Made by a program: the position numbers and the translations under genes
Notes under the pieces: model-generated
The model's input: the letters and a program-made list of their open reading frames with translations, nothing else
Databases searched by the model: none
What the model was told of the DNA's origin: nothing
Source of the DNA: Alphaproteobacteria bacterium
GTDB taxonomy: Bacteria > Pseudomonadota > Alphaproteobacteria > Rhodospirillales > Magnetovibrionaceae
Length of the DNA: 46,165 bases
Direction: 5' to 3'
Assembly: GCA_015231605.1 (NCBI GenBank)
Contig: JADGBG010000012.1
Span: 1-46,165, forward strand
Shown here: positions 36,032-44,206 of the stretch, piece after piece
Position numbering within the stretch: position 1 is the stretch's first letter
How the letters are laid out: each line of letters opens with the position of its first letter

Positions 36032-36816
36032 TACCGCTTGATCCAGGATGCCGTGTTGTTAGCAACGAGAGAGTTGAGAAATTCAAAATCCCTATACGTA
36101 TCCATGCACTGCCAAAACCCGTTGTGACTATACATCATCATTTGACCATCCCGGGCTATGCTGCGCATGGGATCATTCTCCAATGTCTGATCATCACGCC
36201 CCGGCGCTAGGTAGTCGAAGAGCTCACGCTGGCAAACCATGAACCCACCGGAAATGCGCCCGCCCGTGGCCTGAGGTTTTTCGTTGAATTCTACAATCCG
36301 CCCCTCTTCGTCATGGTCCAATTCGCCGAAACGTCCGGGCGGGCGTACGCCAGAAACGGTCAGAAGCTTGCCATGTGACTTATGAAACGCCAGCAACTCA
36401 TCTAGGTTGATATCGCAAACGCCGTCGCCATACGTCAGCATGAAGGTTTCATCCTCGCCGATATGGCGTTCAACCTTTTTCACCCGCGACCCCGTCATGG
36501 TGTTCTCCCCGGTTTCAGCCAGGGTGACACGCCAGTCAATCTGTTGGTCGGCTTGCTCAAACGTGAGCTCCCGACCGTTGGCAAAGTCAATGACAAGATC
36601 GGAGACCCGAACGCGATAATTCAAGAAATAGTCCTTTATGACATGCCCTTTGTAGCCCAGACACAATATAAAGTCCTTAAAACCATAGTGGGCATAAGAA
36701 TGCATGATGTGCCAAACAATCGGATAGCCACCCACCGGGATCATCGGCTTGGGCAGGCTATCGTCGATGCCACGAATCCTGGTTCCCTTCCCCCCACAGA
36801 GGATCACAACTTTCAT
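36031..36816 (-). CDS. rfbF: Glucose-1-phosphate cytidylyltransferase
   Basis: I chose ATG 36816 (MKVVILCGGKGTR, 261 residues), because GGTGGAG lies 6 bases upstream; ATG 36822 would sit on that site. The nucleotidyltransferase motif GGKGTR is at 8-13, followed by SLPKPMIPVGG, the metal-binding YGDGVCDIN, and the WQCMDTYRD ending specific for RfbF. It makes CDP-glucose from CTP and glucose-1-phosphate and feeds rfbG directly downstream. It is the first gene after the candidate MITE, which may separate its transcription from the genes further upstream. Confidence 0.95.
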   Translation of the reverse strand: MKVVILCGGKGTRIRGIDDSLPKPMIPVGGYPIVWHIMHSYAHYGFKDFILCLGYKGHVIKDYFLNYRVRVSDLVIDFANGRELTFEQADQQIDWRVTLAETGENTMTGSRVKKVERHIGEDETFMLTYGDGVCDINLDELLAFHKSHGKLLTVSGVRPPGRFGELDHDEEGRIVEFNEKPQATGGRISGGFMVCQRELFDYLAPGRDDQTLENDPMRSIARDGQMMMYSHNGFWQCMDTYRDFEFLNSLVANNTASWIKR

Positions 36817-36943
36817 TGCCATCTCCACCTGTCCGTTCAACGCCCACGGTCACACAACGTGCTCCGGACATCCGCCTTCGGACATTTGTTTTTTTCATGT
36901 TCTCGGCCACCGGACGATAGCGTATTCCACCATTCCTTACAAC

Positions 36944-37044
36944 GCTAGTGCACTGACTCTGGCAGAAGGTTCACCGGAAACCTATTCACATCAATATGTT
37001 GACCATGTAATTGGTGAATATTCTGTTTCTGTCAGTGCACTAGC
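36944..37044. mobile_element. Candidate MITE with long imperfect terminal inverted repeats and TA flanks
   Basis: GCTAGTGCACTGAC at 36944-36957 is perfectly repeated in inverse orientation at 37031-37044. The arms continue imperfectly inward (CAGAAGGTTCACC on the left against CAGAATATTCACC read from the right, 11 of 13 equal). Between TA dinucleotides at 36946-36947 and 37041-37042 the element is 93 bases and codes for nothing. TA duplication and such ends fit IS630/Tc1-mariner-derived MITEs. It also supplies part of the stop codon of the gene at 37040-38998. A simple large hairpin terminator is an alternative reading. Confidence 0.6.
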
Positions 37045-38998
37045 CGACTAGGCGGTGCACCTTCTCCACCCCTGGGCCAATAACCGCATTGACTATAGCG
37101 CACTCATCCAAGGCCCCGACACTACCACCAACTGTCGGATCCGGGTGCCCCGCATTGCCCATGCCATTTTCAAAGAGATTTTTGAGAAGCGCCGTCAGTT
37201 CGTCAGCCGTGGCAACGCTGTTCGAGACGCTGTCCGGAACCTTGTCATATGAAACCTGACAGTCAATAGCGACGTTGATCGCTGGAATCCCGCCGACCAA
37301 TGCGTCAAATGCGACCCCTGAATTGTTGTAGAGCAACACATGCGCATTTGCCATCAGGGTACGGATGCTTTCGAACGACGCCTCATATCTATCTGCATTT
37401 TCCCCAAGGATTTCCCGCACATACCGGTCCAGACGGGACTTGAAGGCTTTGTCCAGGTGTGGGTGAAAATTAACGACCATTCGTGCGCCGGGAATATTTT
37501 TCAATGCCTCACTGGCCTTTCCGACCAAATCTGCGGATTCGTGAAAATCAACAGATGTGCCGACAAGTATACGGCGCTCACTAGCTGGCCCGGGTGAGCT
37601 TTTCACTGCACCGGCAGAGGGAACTGCATGAAAGCGCAAGCTGCCTCCCATCGTCATCCCGTCTTCAGGCACCCCATAACTGGAAAGAACGCTGAAATAC
37701 CACTTGCCCATGACAATGACGTGGTCAGGAAAGAACGCTGAGCCGACAAGCGTTCGGGAGGGAATGAAGCCGAGATAGCGTGTGGCAAACGGTGCGGACT
37801 GACAGGCCACCGCCCGCACATCCGGTAATTGCGCATGTATTCCCGCAACCAGAGCTCTTTCCAGACCTTGGTTTTCATACGGATAAACGATGCTCTTAGG
37901 AGTCAAACCATGCTCTTTCAAGAACTTGGCAATATCGCCATACGCATATGCTTGCGTGGGCTGAGGCTTCGACAAATCCTTCAACCGCTCCCAATCAAAC
38001 AGCGGTGTGATGTCGATACCTCCCAGAACGATTTTACCCTTGAGACGGCGATTCATCCGCCAGCTCTCCCAGGCGCCTCGCAAAACCGTGGAAAACGAAT
38101 ACATCTCGCAGGTCATGACGACCGGATCGTGGGCGAAACAAACATTACGCGCAATGTCCGGGAAGTGGTGCACCCAACCGAGCGGGTTTGCAATAAACCC
38201 GACATTCAGGCCTGAGCGGCGCAGGATGTCCGGCAACAAGGAAAGGTGGTTGATTCTGGCTGTTTGCTTTTCCATATTGAACGTCTCGCCATCGGTCCAG
38301 TCAAATAGCAAAACGTCGCAGGATCGCAACGCATCCCAGGGGATCGGTTTTTGCCCACGCAGCTTTTTCAGCACCCCCTGGTGTTTGAGGTGTCGGGACA
38401 TGACGCCAAGACGCACCTTGACGGCTTTCCAGTAATACCCCAACACCGATGAACTGAACCGCCCCTTCAAACCCAGTCCATTCGCATGCGCGGTCTGCAG
38501 CAAAAAATATGCGGCTTCCCGCCCCTCCACGAAAAATATATGCGCGCCACCATCCGCCAAAATGTCCCACACTGCGAGAAAGCGCGTGGCGTTCAGTTGC
38601 AGATCCCCGGCAAACGGGCTGCGGTCTGCGATCAAGCTCGCGTTCCATGCTAACGCATCAGCATCTTCAACCACGATTTGACGGTCTAAATTGACCAAAT
38701 CATCGGCGTAACGGTCCGCAATCTCATTGAACCGCGCCCCTAAAACGCCCAACGCGCCATTGTCCGGCAACATCTTCTTCAGGGATAGGACGTCCTCAAC
38801 CTCCCCACCGAGAACCCAAACGGTGAAAGGCCCCCGTTCGGCCATGCGACGGAAATCCTGTGGCGACGCCTCAGCAAGGAGCCGTATTTCCCCGTATGTG
38901 TTGGATGACTGTCTAGCTTTCGAACCTGGCACGCAGGATCTCCGTTGCCTCACCACCTCAATCAGGCTAACAACACGCCATCGTGCCGGCCACGACAT
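37040..38998 (-). CDS. Large surface-carbohydrate biosynthesis protein, function unknown (possibly TIGR04326-like)
   Basis: The 652-residue protein has no clear signal peptide or membrane helix. The N-terminal half contains WVLGGEVEDVLSLKK and a DLQLNATRF segment. The C-terminal half has a GT-B/capsule-transferase look, with SIVYPYENQGLERAL, VNFHPHLDKAF and VLLYNNSGVAFDALVGGIPAINV, resembling the donor domain of KpsS- or glycerophosphotransferase-like enzymes. I recall the family as the TIGR04326-type surface-carbohydrate protein of Leptospira, but this is not confirmed. A glycosyl- or glycerol/ribitol-phosphate-like transfer is the best guess. The start (ATG 38998, no strong ribosome site) is uncertain. 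The stop lies inside the MITE-like repeat. Confidence 0.6.
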   Translation of the reverse strand: MSWPARWRVVSLIEVVRQRRSCVPGSKARQSSNTYGEIRLLAEASPQDFRRMAERGPFTVWVLGGEVEDVLSLKKMLPDNGALGVLGARFNEIADRYADDLVNLDRQIVVEDADALAWNASLIADRSPFAGDLQLNATRFLAVWDILADGGAHIFFVEGREAAYFLLQTAHANGLGLKGRFSSSVLGYYWKAVKVRLGVMSRHLKHQGVLKKLRGQKPIPWDALRSCDVLLFDWTDGETFNMEKQTARINHLSLLPDILRRSGLNVGFIANPLGWVHHFPDIARNVCFAHDPVVMTCEMYSFSTVLRGAWESWRMNRRLKGKIVLGGIDITPLFDWERLKDLSKPQPTQAYAYGDIAKFLKEHGLTPKSIVYPYENQGLERALVAGIHAQLPDVRAVACQSAPFATRYLGFIPSRTLVGSAFFPDHVIVMGKWYFSVLSSYGVPEDGMTMGGSLRFHAVPSAGAVKSSPGPASERRILVGTSVDFHESADLVGKASEALKNIPGARMVVNFHPHLDKAFKSRLDRYVREILGENADRYEASFESIRTLMANAHVLLYNNSGVAFDALVGGIPAINVAIDCQVSYDKVPDSVSNSVATADELTALLKNLFENGMGNAGHPDPTVGGSVGALDECAIVNAVIGPGVEKVHRLVG

Positions 38999-39022
38999 CG
39001 GGGGGCGCAGTACGCATCTTCA

Positions 39023-40675
39023 TCAAGATGCGAACAACTCATCGACCGTAACAGAGCGTATCCCCAAACGCTCACGCTCGCCTTCCGTCATCAGCGCAAC
39101 GAGGCACCCGTCCGTTTCCTTAAGGGATTTCACGTGGCGTTGTTCCTCAAGAGGTCTATTGATGAAACCATCAAACATCGAGCTAAGTTTCTTGTAAATT
39201 TTATCGCCCTCAGGGGTAAATTCCTCAGCCATCCTGACCAACGCCTGGAACTCGTCCGGGAAATGAACGTACAACGGGAACGTCCGATACAATCCCTCCA
39301 GTTCAAGTTCGCTCAGTTCTGGAAGTTTGAGGATGCCGGGCTTGGACAGGTTCGTTTCACTGATGTAGGGAATTGATGGGTCCAGAAAGCCGTTTTCCGC
39401 CGCAACGTCGTAAAGTTCACACCCCCGGAAAGGCGCAAACGCCGAAATCGTCAAGCGGCTACGTGGGTTAATGCGTACAACCTCGCGGCTGAATTTGATG
39501 GTTTGGTAGACAAGATCTTTGGTCTCGAACGGAAAACCAAGAATCATGTTCGCCGATGCACCCTGTTCGCATTCATCAAGCAGTTGAAACACCTCATAGA
39601 TCACGTCGTCCTTGGTCCCGCGGCGGACAACATCACGCCGAAAATCCTGATCGCCGTGTTCAACCCCCACGGACAGCCAGTACATCCCGACCTCCTTGAG
39701 TCTTTCAATGTAATGGCGACGCAGCGTCTCCGGACGAGTCTGTATCCAGAACGGAATGCGGATATCCTTGTAGCCCTCGATGAATTCGTCAAATTCACGG
39801 TTGCTCATCGCCAAAAAGGTTTCGCTGTTGAAATAGAAGAACTCCGGACTGTACAGCGCTAAGTCCCGCTTGAGGCTTTCAAGAATGTGCTTGATGGAAC
39901 GCTTGCGGAAAAAGCCGGTGTCGTTCTGTTTCTCGAAGATCTCCTCCAACTTAGGCTCGGCACAAAACGAGCACTTATAAGGACAGCCCCGCGAAAATTC
40001 GACGGGAATGGTGCGGAACAGATTGCCGCGCATGGGGCGCAGCAGCATGCCGTCATCGATCACAGAAAAATCGGGCGGTGGCAATGTCTCCAGGTTTTCC
40101 AGACGGCGTTTGTTTTGAACCACGCCGTCGGCTGTTTTGACCCAGAGCCCTTCGACATCGTCGTAGGTTTCCCCGGCCATCATGCGCTGGCACAGTTCCA
40201 GCAGGGCGCTTTCCCCCTCGCCGACGCATATCATATCCAGCGATTGCTCCTGGATGGCGACTTCCGGGGCCAGGGTGGGAAACACACCGCCCGCAATGGT
40301 TGGAACATCGGTAACTGTTTTGGCATGCTCCATAAGTTCGACACCCCTGCCGAACACGCTTTCGACGGCACTCATACCGACCAGATTGGGCTGGAAGTTT
40401 TTGATCAGGGCCGTGAGGTCCTCCGTCACCTTGACTTCAGGGTCAAGAGGGGTCACTCCCTTTTTTGAGTAATCAACGGGAATGGTGCTTTTAAGAGTAT
40501 CCGAGCGCAGTTCGTTTTGGTCGAAATCACCTTCCATTTTGTAGCGGTATGGAGCAAAAACCTTGACCTGTATGTCGTGCGCCTTCAGCATTCCCGCAAG
40601 ACAGGCAATGGCAAGTGGAAAACCCGTCTGCATATACAAAGAGGGATAAACAAGTAACACTCTAAATGCGCTCAT
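39023..40675 (-). CDS. B12-binding-domain radical SAM protein 3
   Basis: The 550-residue protein begins MSAFRVLLVYPS, the typical first strand of a B12-binding domain. AGGVFPTLAPE lies at 128-138 and VGEGESALLELC at 151-162. The radical SAM cluster motif is C231-x3-C235-x2-C238, followed by VGVEHGDQDFR and MILGFPFET. No DxHxxG lower-ligand motif is seen. A long C-terminal extension after residue 440 could determine substrate. It is one of three family members here and is only distantly similar to the other two. It lies in a run with an epimerase and a dehydrogenase. The reaction is unknown. Confidence 0.88.
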   Translation of the reverse strand: MSAFRVLLVYPSLYMQTGFPLAIACLAGMLKAHDIQVKVFAPYRYKMEGDFDQNELRSDTLKSTIPVDYSKKGVTPLDPEVKVTEDLTALIKNFQPNLVGMSAVESVFGRGVELMEHAKTVTDVPTIAGGVFPTLAPEVAIQEQSLDMICVGEGESALLELCQRMMAGETYDDVEGLWVKTADGVVQNKRRLENLETLPPPDFSVIDDGMLLRPMRGNLFRTIPVEFSRGCPYKCSFCAEPKLEEIFEKQNDTGFFRKRSIKHILESLKRDLALYSPEFFYFNSETFLAMSNREFDEFIEGYKDIRIPFWIQTRPETLRRHYIERLKEVGMYWLSVGVEHGDQDFRRDVVRRGTKDDVIYEVFQLLDECEQGASANMILGFPFETKDLVYQTIKFSREVVRINPRSRLTISAFAPFRGCELYDVAAENGFLDPSIPYISETNLSKPGILKLPELSELELEGLYRTFPLYVHFPDEFQALVRMAEEFTPEGDKIYKKLSSMFDGFINRPLEEQRHVKSLKETDGCLVALMTEGERERLGIRSVTVDELFAS

Positions 40676-40730
40676 CGCTCACTCACCCATATCTCTGTTG
40701 CTCCGCGCCTGCCCAGCGGCCCAGTTTGTC

Positions 40731-41678
40731 TCAATTGGGGTGCACACCCATTTGTTGTTTGGCCCACGCAATCATTTGAGCCAAACCGTCATCCAGCCCG
40801 GTTTCCCACCGCCAGCCTAATTCTCTGCTGATCCTCGATGTATCAGCCACCGAACCGAATAGATCGCTTGCTGTGCCCGACTGTTCCTCAACCGGATAAT
40901 CAGAGGGCAACTGCAACCCTCGCATCAAGGCTACAATAACGCCTTCAACCGTCGTCTTTATGCCTGTCCCAACATTGTATGCCAGCGAGGGTGTCGTATC
41001 CATATCCAGAACGGCTCGAAACGCCGAAACGACGTCGGCAATGTATACAAAATCACGGTACCGTGCAAACGACCCGGTCACGGGAAGCAATTCGCCCCTG
41101 AGCAGGTACGCAAGGTAAATGCTGACCATGCCCTGGTAAATGTTTCCCAGGTTCTGTCCCGGACCGTAGACGTTATACAGACGCAACGACGTGGGACTGA
41201 GGCCATCCCCAGCCATCACGCGCAGATAATTTTCGGAGGCGAGCTTGGAAACGCCATAATGTGAAATGGGGATGCATGGCGCTTCTTCGTCGAGAGGGGC
41301 GGCGGCCTGACGTCCGTAGACGGTCATGGAGCTGGCGTACAAAAAGCGCTTCACCCCTTTCTTCAAACACCATTGGCCCAACAACATGGTCGAACCGACA
41401 TTCGCCTGCATGTCCGCATAGGGGTCCTTCTGACCGATGTAACCCGAAGACTGTGCCGCCAGATGTATGACGCCATCAAAAGCGGCATCCGGCAACAGCC
41501 CCATGCTGTCGGGCCGCGCCAGATCGCACTCGACAAACTGCGCGCCCTCAGGAATATTCGAAACTAACCCCGTCGATAGATTGTCGGCGACGACCACCTC
41601 GTGGCCATCAGCCAAGAGGCTGCGAGCTAAATGGGATCCGATGAAACCGGCGCCACCCGTGACCAGGTAAGAGCCCAC
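40731..41678 (-). CDS. NAD-dependent epimerase/dehydratase, UDP-glucose-4-epimerase-like extended SDR
   Basis: The start is GTG 41678, supported by a strong GGAGGA five bases upstream, which overlaps the end of the preceding gene. The 315-residue protein has TGGAGFIG at 7-14, HLAAQSSGY at 72-80, the SSMTVYG serine motif at 116-122 and Tyr141-x3-Lys145. LYNVYGPGQ and the RDFVYIADV segment are typical of GalE/WbpP-like epimerases acting on UDP-hexoses or their N-acetyl or uronic acid forms. It follows the oxidoreductase at 41679 directly. A C4-epimerase role for a nucleotide sugar in this locus is likely; substrate is open. Confidence 0.88.
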   Translation of the reverse strand: MGSYLVTGGAGFIGSHLARSLLADGHEVVVADNLSTGLVSNIPEGAQFVECDLARPDSMGLLPDAAFDGVIHLAAQSSGYIGQKDPYADMQANVGSTMLLGQWCLKKGVKRFLYASSMTVYGRQAAAPLDEEAPCIPISHYGVSKLASENYLRVMAGDGLSPTSLRLYNVYGPGQNLGNIYQGMVSIYLAYLLRGELLPVTGSFARYRDFVYIADVVSAFRAVLDMDTTPSLAYNVGTGIKTTVEGVIVALMRGLQLPSDYPVEEQSGTASDLFGSVADTSRISRELGWRWETGLDDGLAQMIAWAKQQMGVHPN

Positions 41679-42740
41679 TTATTCCTCCGAACCCAAGGGA
41701 AACTGCACGGGCATTCCCGTGTCATTGGACTGGTAGAGCGCGTTGAGAATTTCCACGGCCTTGCGCCCTTCGCGTCCGTCGGGCACATCTTCGACTCCCC
41801 GCCCCGTCTTCAGCACGCGCGCGACACGGCGGTACATTTCAATGTGCCCAAATCCGTAGACGGTTGGCGGTTCGTAATCGGCGGACATGACCTTCTCGTC
41901 GTCTTCTGGATCAGGAGTGGCAAAATCCCATTCCAGGATCTTGTTCATCGACTTTCCGCCAATCTTCACTGTACCCGTTTCCCCCATCAGGGTGATGCTC
42001 CCTTCTCGGTCGTCCGGATAGGTCAACACAGACAGGTCCAGATTCCCAATGACGCCATTCTTGAACTTGATGATGCCGGAACCGTGCGTTTCGACCTCCA
42101 CGGGCCGCAAACGCGTGGACATGCATGCGAAAGCGTATTCGGGGACTGCTCCAACCAGCCATTGCATCGTGTCAATGTAGTGGACGGACTGATTCGTGAA
42201 GACCCCGCCTGCCATGTCGCGTTTTCCCCGCCAACCGTTGTCTTCCGAGTAGTAATTCAGGCCCCGGTGCCAACGGACAGTCACATTGCAGGTCAGAAGC
42301 TCACCGAAGCGCCCCTTGTCCAATGCGTTTTTTAACAACAGGTTCGTCGCATTGAAACGATTCTGCATGACGGTAAACAGCCGCACCTGCTTTTCGTCGC
42401 AAAGACGGATCAACTCGTCCGCCTCGTCAAGTCGCATGCCCAGCGGCTTTTCGCACATGACATGAACACCGCGTTCAGCCGCCATCATTCCGACCTGCGG
42501 ATGCAATCCGTTCGGCACGTTAACGGTGACAAAATCCAATTCTTCATTATCCAGGAGGTCATCAACGCTGGTGTAGGCGCGTACCCCGTTCTTTGCGCCC
42601 CATTCCTCGGCGCGGCTCTTGTCGGTATCGCAAACGGCAACAAAATCGAAATCGTCATTGTCCTTGAGCGTGGAGTAATGAGCCGTCCGGCTAACGCGCC
42701 CACATCCGATAACAGCTGTGCGGATTTTCCCGTCGATCAT
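41679..42740 (-). CDS. Gfo/Idh/MocA family oxidoreductase
   Basis: I chose ATG 42740 (MIDGKIRTAVIGCGRVS, 353 residues); the open frame extends upstream but the Rossmann strand should be near the N-terminus. NAD binds at IGCGRVS (11-17), NVPNGLHPQ is at 74-82 and EKPL at 97-100, followed by the substrate domain with GGVFTNQSVHYIDTMQWLVG. The family oxidises or isomerises sugar derivatives with NAD(P); in polysaccharide loci the relatives include WbpB and KijD10-like enzymes. It is clearly different from the WbpB-like gene at 25916. It is the first gene of the long minus-strand run and is divergent from a methyltransferase. Confidence 0.87.
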   Translation of the reverse strand: MIDGKIRTAVIGCGRVSRTAHYSTLKDNDDFDFVAVCDTDKSRAEEWGAKNGVRAYTSVDDLLDNEELDFVTVNVPNGLHPQVGMMAAERGVHVMCEKPLGMRLDEADELIRLCDEKQVRLFTVMQNRFNATNLLLKNALDKGRFGELLTCNVTVRWHRGLNYYSEDNGWRGKRDMAGGVFTNQSVHYIDTMQWLVGAVPEYAFACMSTRLRPVEVETHGSGIIKFKNGVIGNLDLSVLTYPDDREGSITLMGETGTVKIGGKSMNKILEWDFATPDPEDDEKVMSADYEPPTVYGFGHIEMYRRVARVLKTGRGVEDVPDGREGRKAVEILNALYQSNDTGMPVQFPLGSEE

Positions 42741-42874
42741 GATATAACAAACCTGACTTTCATGGCTGGCAAGGGGTTGGCAATTTCTGGCAAATGCAAC
42801 AAAATCGCCCCAACTTAACGCCACCACTCATTACCAATGTTTTAGACCCCTGTAAAACTATTAAGGTGCCTTCC
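42741..42874. promoter_or_regulatory. Divergent intergenic region, probable promoter of the 19-gene minus-strand run
   Basis: This 134-base, comparatively AT-rich stretch separates the oxidoreductase and methyltransferase starts. Promoters in both directions are expected. An AAGGTG ribosome site 6 bases before ATG 42875 supports that start. On the minus strand TTGCCA and TTATAT boxes can be seen, but their spacing (19) and closeness to the ATG make them doubtful. Confidence 0.4.
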
Positions 42875-43801
42875 ATGCCTCTCCCGGCCCAGTGTCCCAT
42901 TTGTTCCGCAGAACACCACGTCCAATCCGTCGTCTCACGCCACGTATACGGCGGCAAGAAGGGACAGGCGATTTTTCATTGCGAGCAATGCGACATCCGC
43001 TACCTCCACCCAGGCCTAAGCCACGAAGAGGAGGCAAAACTTTACGCCGAAGAATTCGAGAAGTTCATGGAAAAACGCTCTTCCCATGATGCTGGATGGG
43101 AAACCCCGGAAGCACATATAGAGGCCAACGCCAGGGAGGCGGCCCGCAGAAGCGCCTTTCTCTTATCCCGTCTCCCTGCTCGCGGGAAAGTCCTGGAAAT
43201 CGGCTGCTCTTCGGGTTTCATGCTTCATGAGTTGAAGGCCAAGGGATACGACTGTGTCGGCGTTGAGCCATCGGGTGTTTTCTCCGACTACGTTAAACAC
43301 CGTGGAATCGCATGCTTCAATTCCCTGGACGACCTTCTGTTCGACCCGGCGCATGCCGACGGCTTTGATGTCGTGCTGCATTATTACGTGATGGAACACA
43401 TCAGCGAGGTGACGGAATTCCTCGATCGCCAAATTCACATGCTCAAACCTAGCGGCATCATCGTTTTCGAAGTCCCCAACGCAACGGATGCACTGAGTAG
43501 TTTATATGACATTGCCGCATACGAGAAGTTCATCTGGGTGGTTTCCCACCGATGGTACTTTTCAACCCGTTCAATGGAACACCTTTTGCGAGGATTCGGG
43601 ATGGAATTTGAGATTCACATGGATCAAAGGTATGACCTCTCGAATCATCTGACGTGGGCGATTGACGGGCGACCCGGAGGCCATGGTCGTTTCACCAATG
43701 AACTCGGCCAGGATCTTGAAGATCATTACAAACGCGCCCTGGTCGCCGCCGGCAAAGGGGACACCCTGACGGTCGTCGTTCGCAATGCGCCCTGCCCCTA
43801 A
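42875..43801 (+). CDS. Class I SAM-dependent methyltransferase with N-terminal zinc ribbon
   Basis: From ATG 42875 (MPLPAQCPIC, 308 residues; good AAGGTG site) the protein has a zinc ribbon, C7-x2-C10 and C36-x2-C39. The SAM-binding motif is VLEIGCSSG at 106-114, with YYVMEHI as the post-II motif and LKPSGIIVFEVPNATDAL later. It resembles Methyltransf_23-type enzymes of glycan loci, often found beside NDP-sugar genes. It probably methylates a sugar in the cytoplasm. It is divergent from the oxidoreductase gene. IS fragments begin directly after its stop, so it is the last intact gene on this side of the cluster. Confidence 0.85.
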   Translation: MPLPAQCPICSAEHHVQSVVSRHVYGGKKGQAIFHCEQCDIRYLHPGLSHEEEAKLYAEEFEKFMEKRSSHDAGWETPEAHIEANAREAARRSAFLLSRLPARGKVLEIGCSSGFMLHELKAKGYDCVGVEPSGVFSDYVKHRGIACFNSLDDLLFDPAHADGFDVVLHYYVMEHISEVTEFLDRQIHMLKPSGIIVFEVPNATDALSSLYDIAAYEKFIWVVSHRWYFSTRSMEHLLRGFGMEFEIHMDQRYDLSNHLTWAIDGRPGGHGRFTNELGQDLEDHYKRALVAAGKGDTLTVVVRNAPCP

Positions 43802-44080
43802 CTATGCATTCCAGAAGGGCTGTTCACCGGGGTTAGACCCTATATATCCGACATTCCCCAGATAAAACAGCATTTTACTGACATGAAATCGCGATTCTGC
43901 TATAAGAATCATGGTGTTATCGCGCGGCTTCGGTGGCCAGCAGCGTTTTTTTTGACGGTGAAGCCCCGGGCCTTCAAGGTAAGCGTCCGGTCATGGCCAC
44001 TTGTTCAGAGTGGATGCAGGAATTCGCTTGTCAGTATGGCGTTGAGTGCGGCCTCGAGGGATAGTCCCTGATAGACGCGG
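43802..44080. other. Non-coding remnant zone between methyltransferase and IS3 fragment
   Basis: This stretch holds no gene I can support. It contains a 6-bp inverted repeat (GATTCT at 43893-43898, AGAATC at 43905-43910), possibly a weak hairpin. A minus-strand open stretch at about 44006-44080 reads RVYQGLSLEAALNAIL, which follows the broken IS3 orfB and looks like the end of another, unrecognised coding sequence. Confidence 0.4.
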
Positions 44081-44206
44081 AATCCGGCGCATGATCACCA
44101 AATTCGCCGCCGAAACCGGCCGCCCCTGGTAATACACGCTGCTGCGGCTGAGGTTCAGAACCTCTGCCTGCCGCGTTACCGGCAACTGATGCTCCCGGTT
44201 GATCAT
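44081..44206 (-). pseudogene. IS3-family transposase OrfB, N-terminal fragment
   Basis: The first 42 codons (MINREHQLPVTRQAEVLNLSRSSVYY, then SAANLVIMRRI) match the start of OrfB from IS3-family elements of the IS2-like group. Homology ends abruptly after MRRI and the whole DDE catalytic domain (about 230 residues) is missing. The start overlaps the orfA stop by ATGA, the normal IS3 arrangement. The truncation means the element cannot transpose by itself. Confidence 0.8.

Noticed and set aside
36853-36896. Small stem (TCCG-CCTT-CGGA) followed by a T run, terminator-like on the plus strand
   Set aside because: The stem is only 4 bp and no plus-strand gene ends nearby; on the minus strand the T run would precede the stem.
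43893-43910. GATTCT/AGAATC inverted repeat after the zinc-ribbon methyltransferase
   Set aside because: It is short, lies 90 bases past the stop and has no T run, so I do not call it a terminator.
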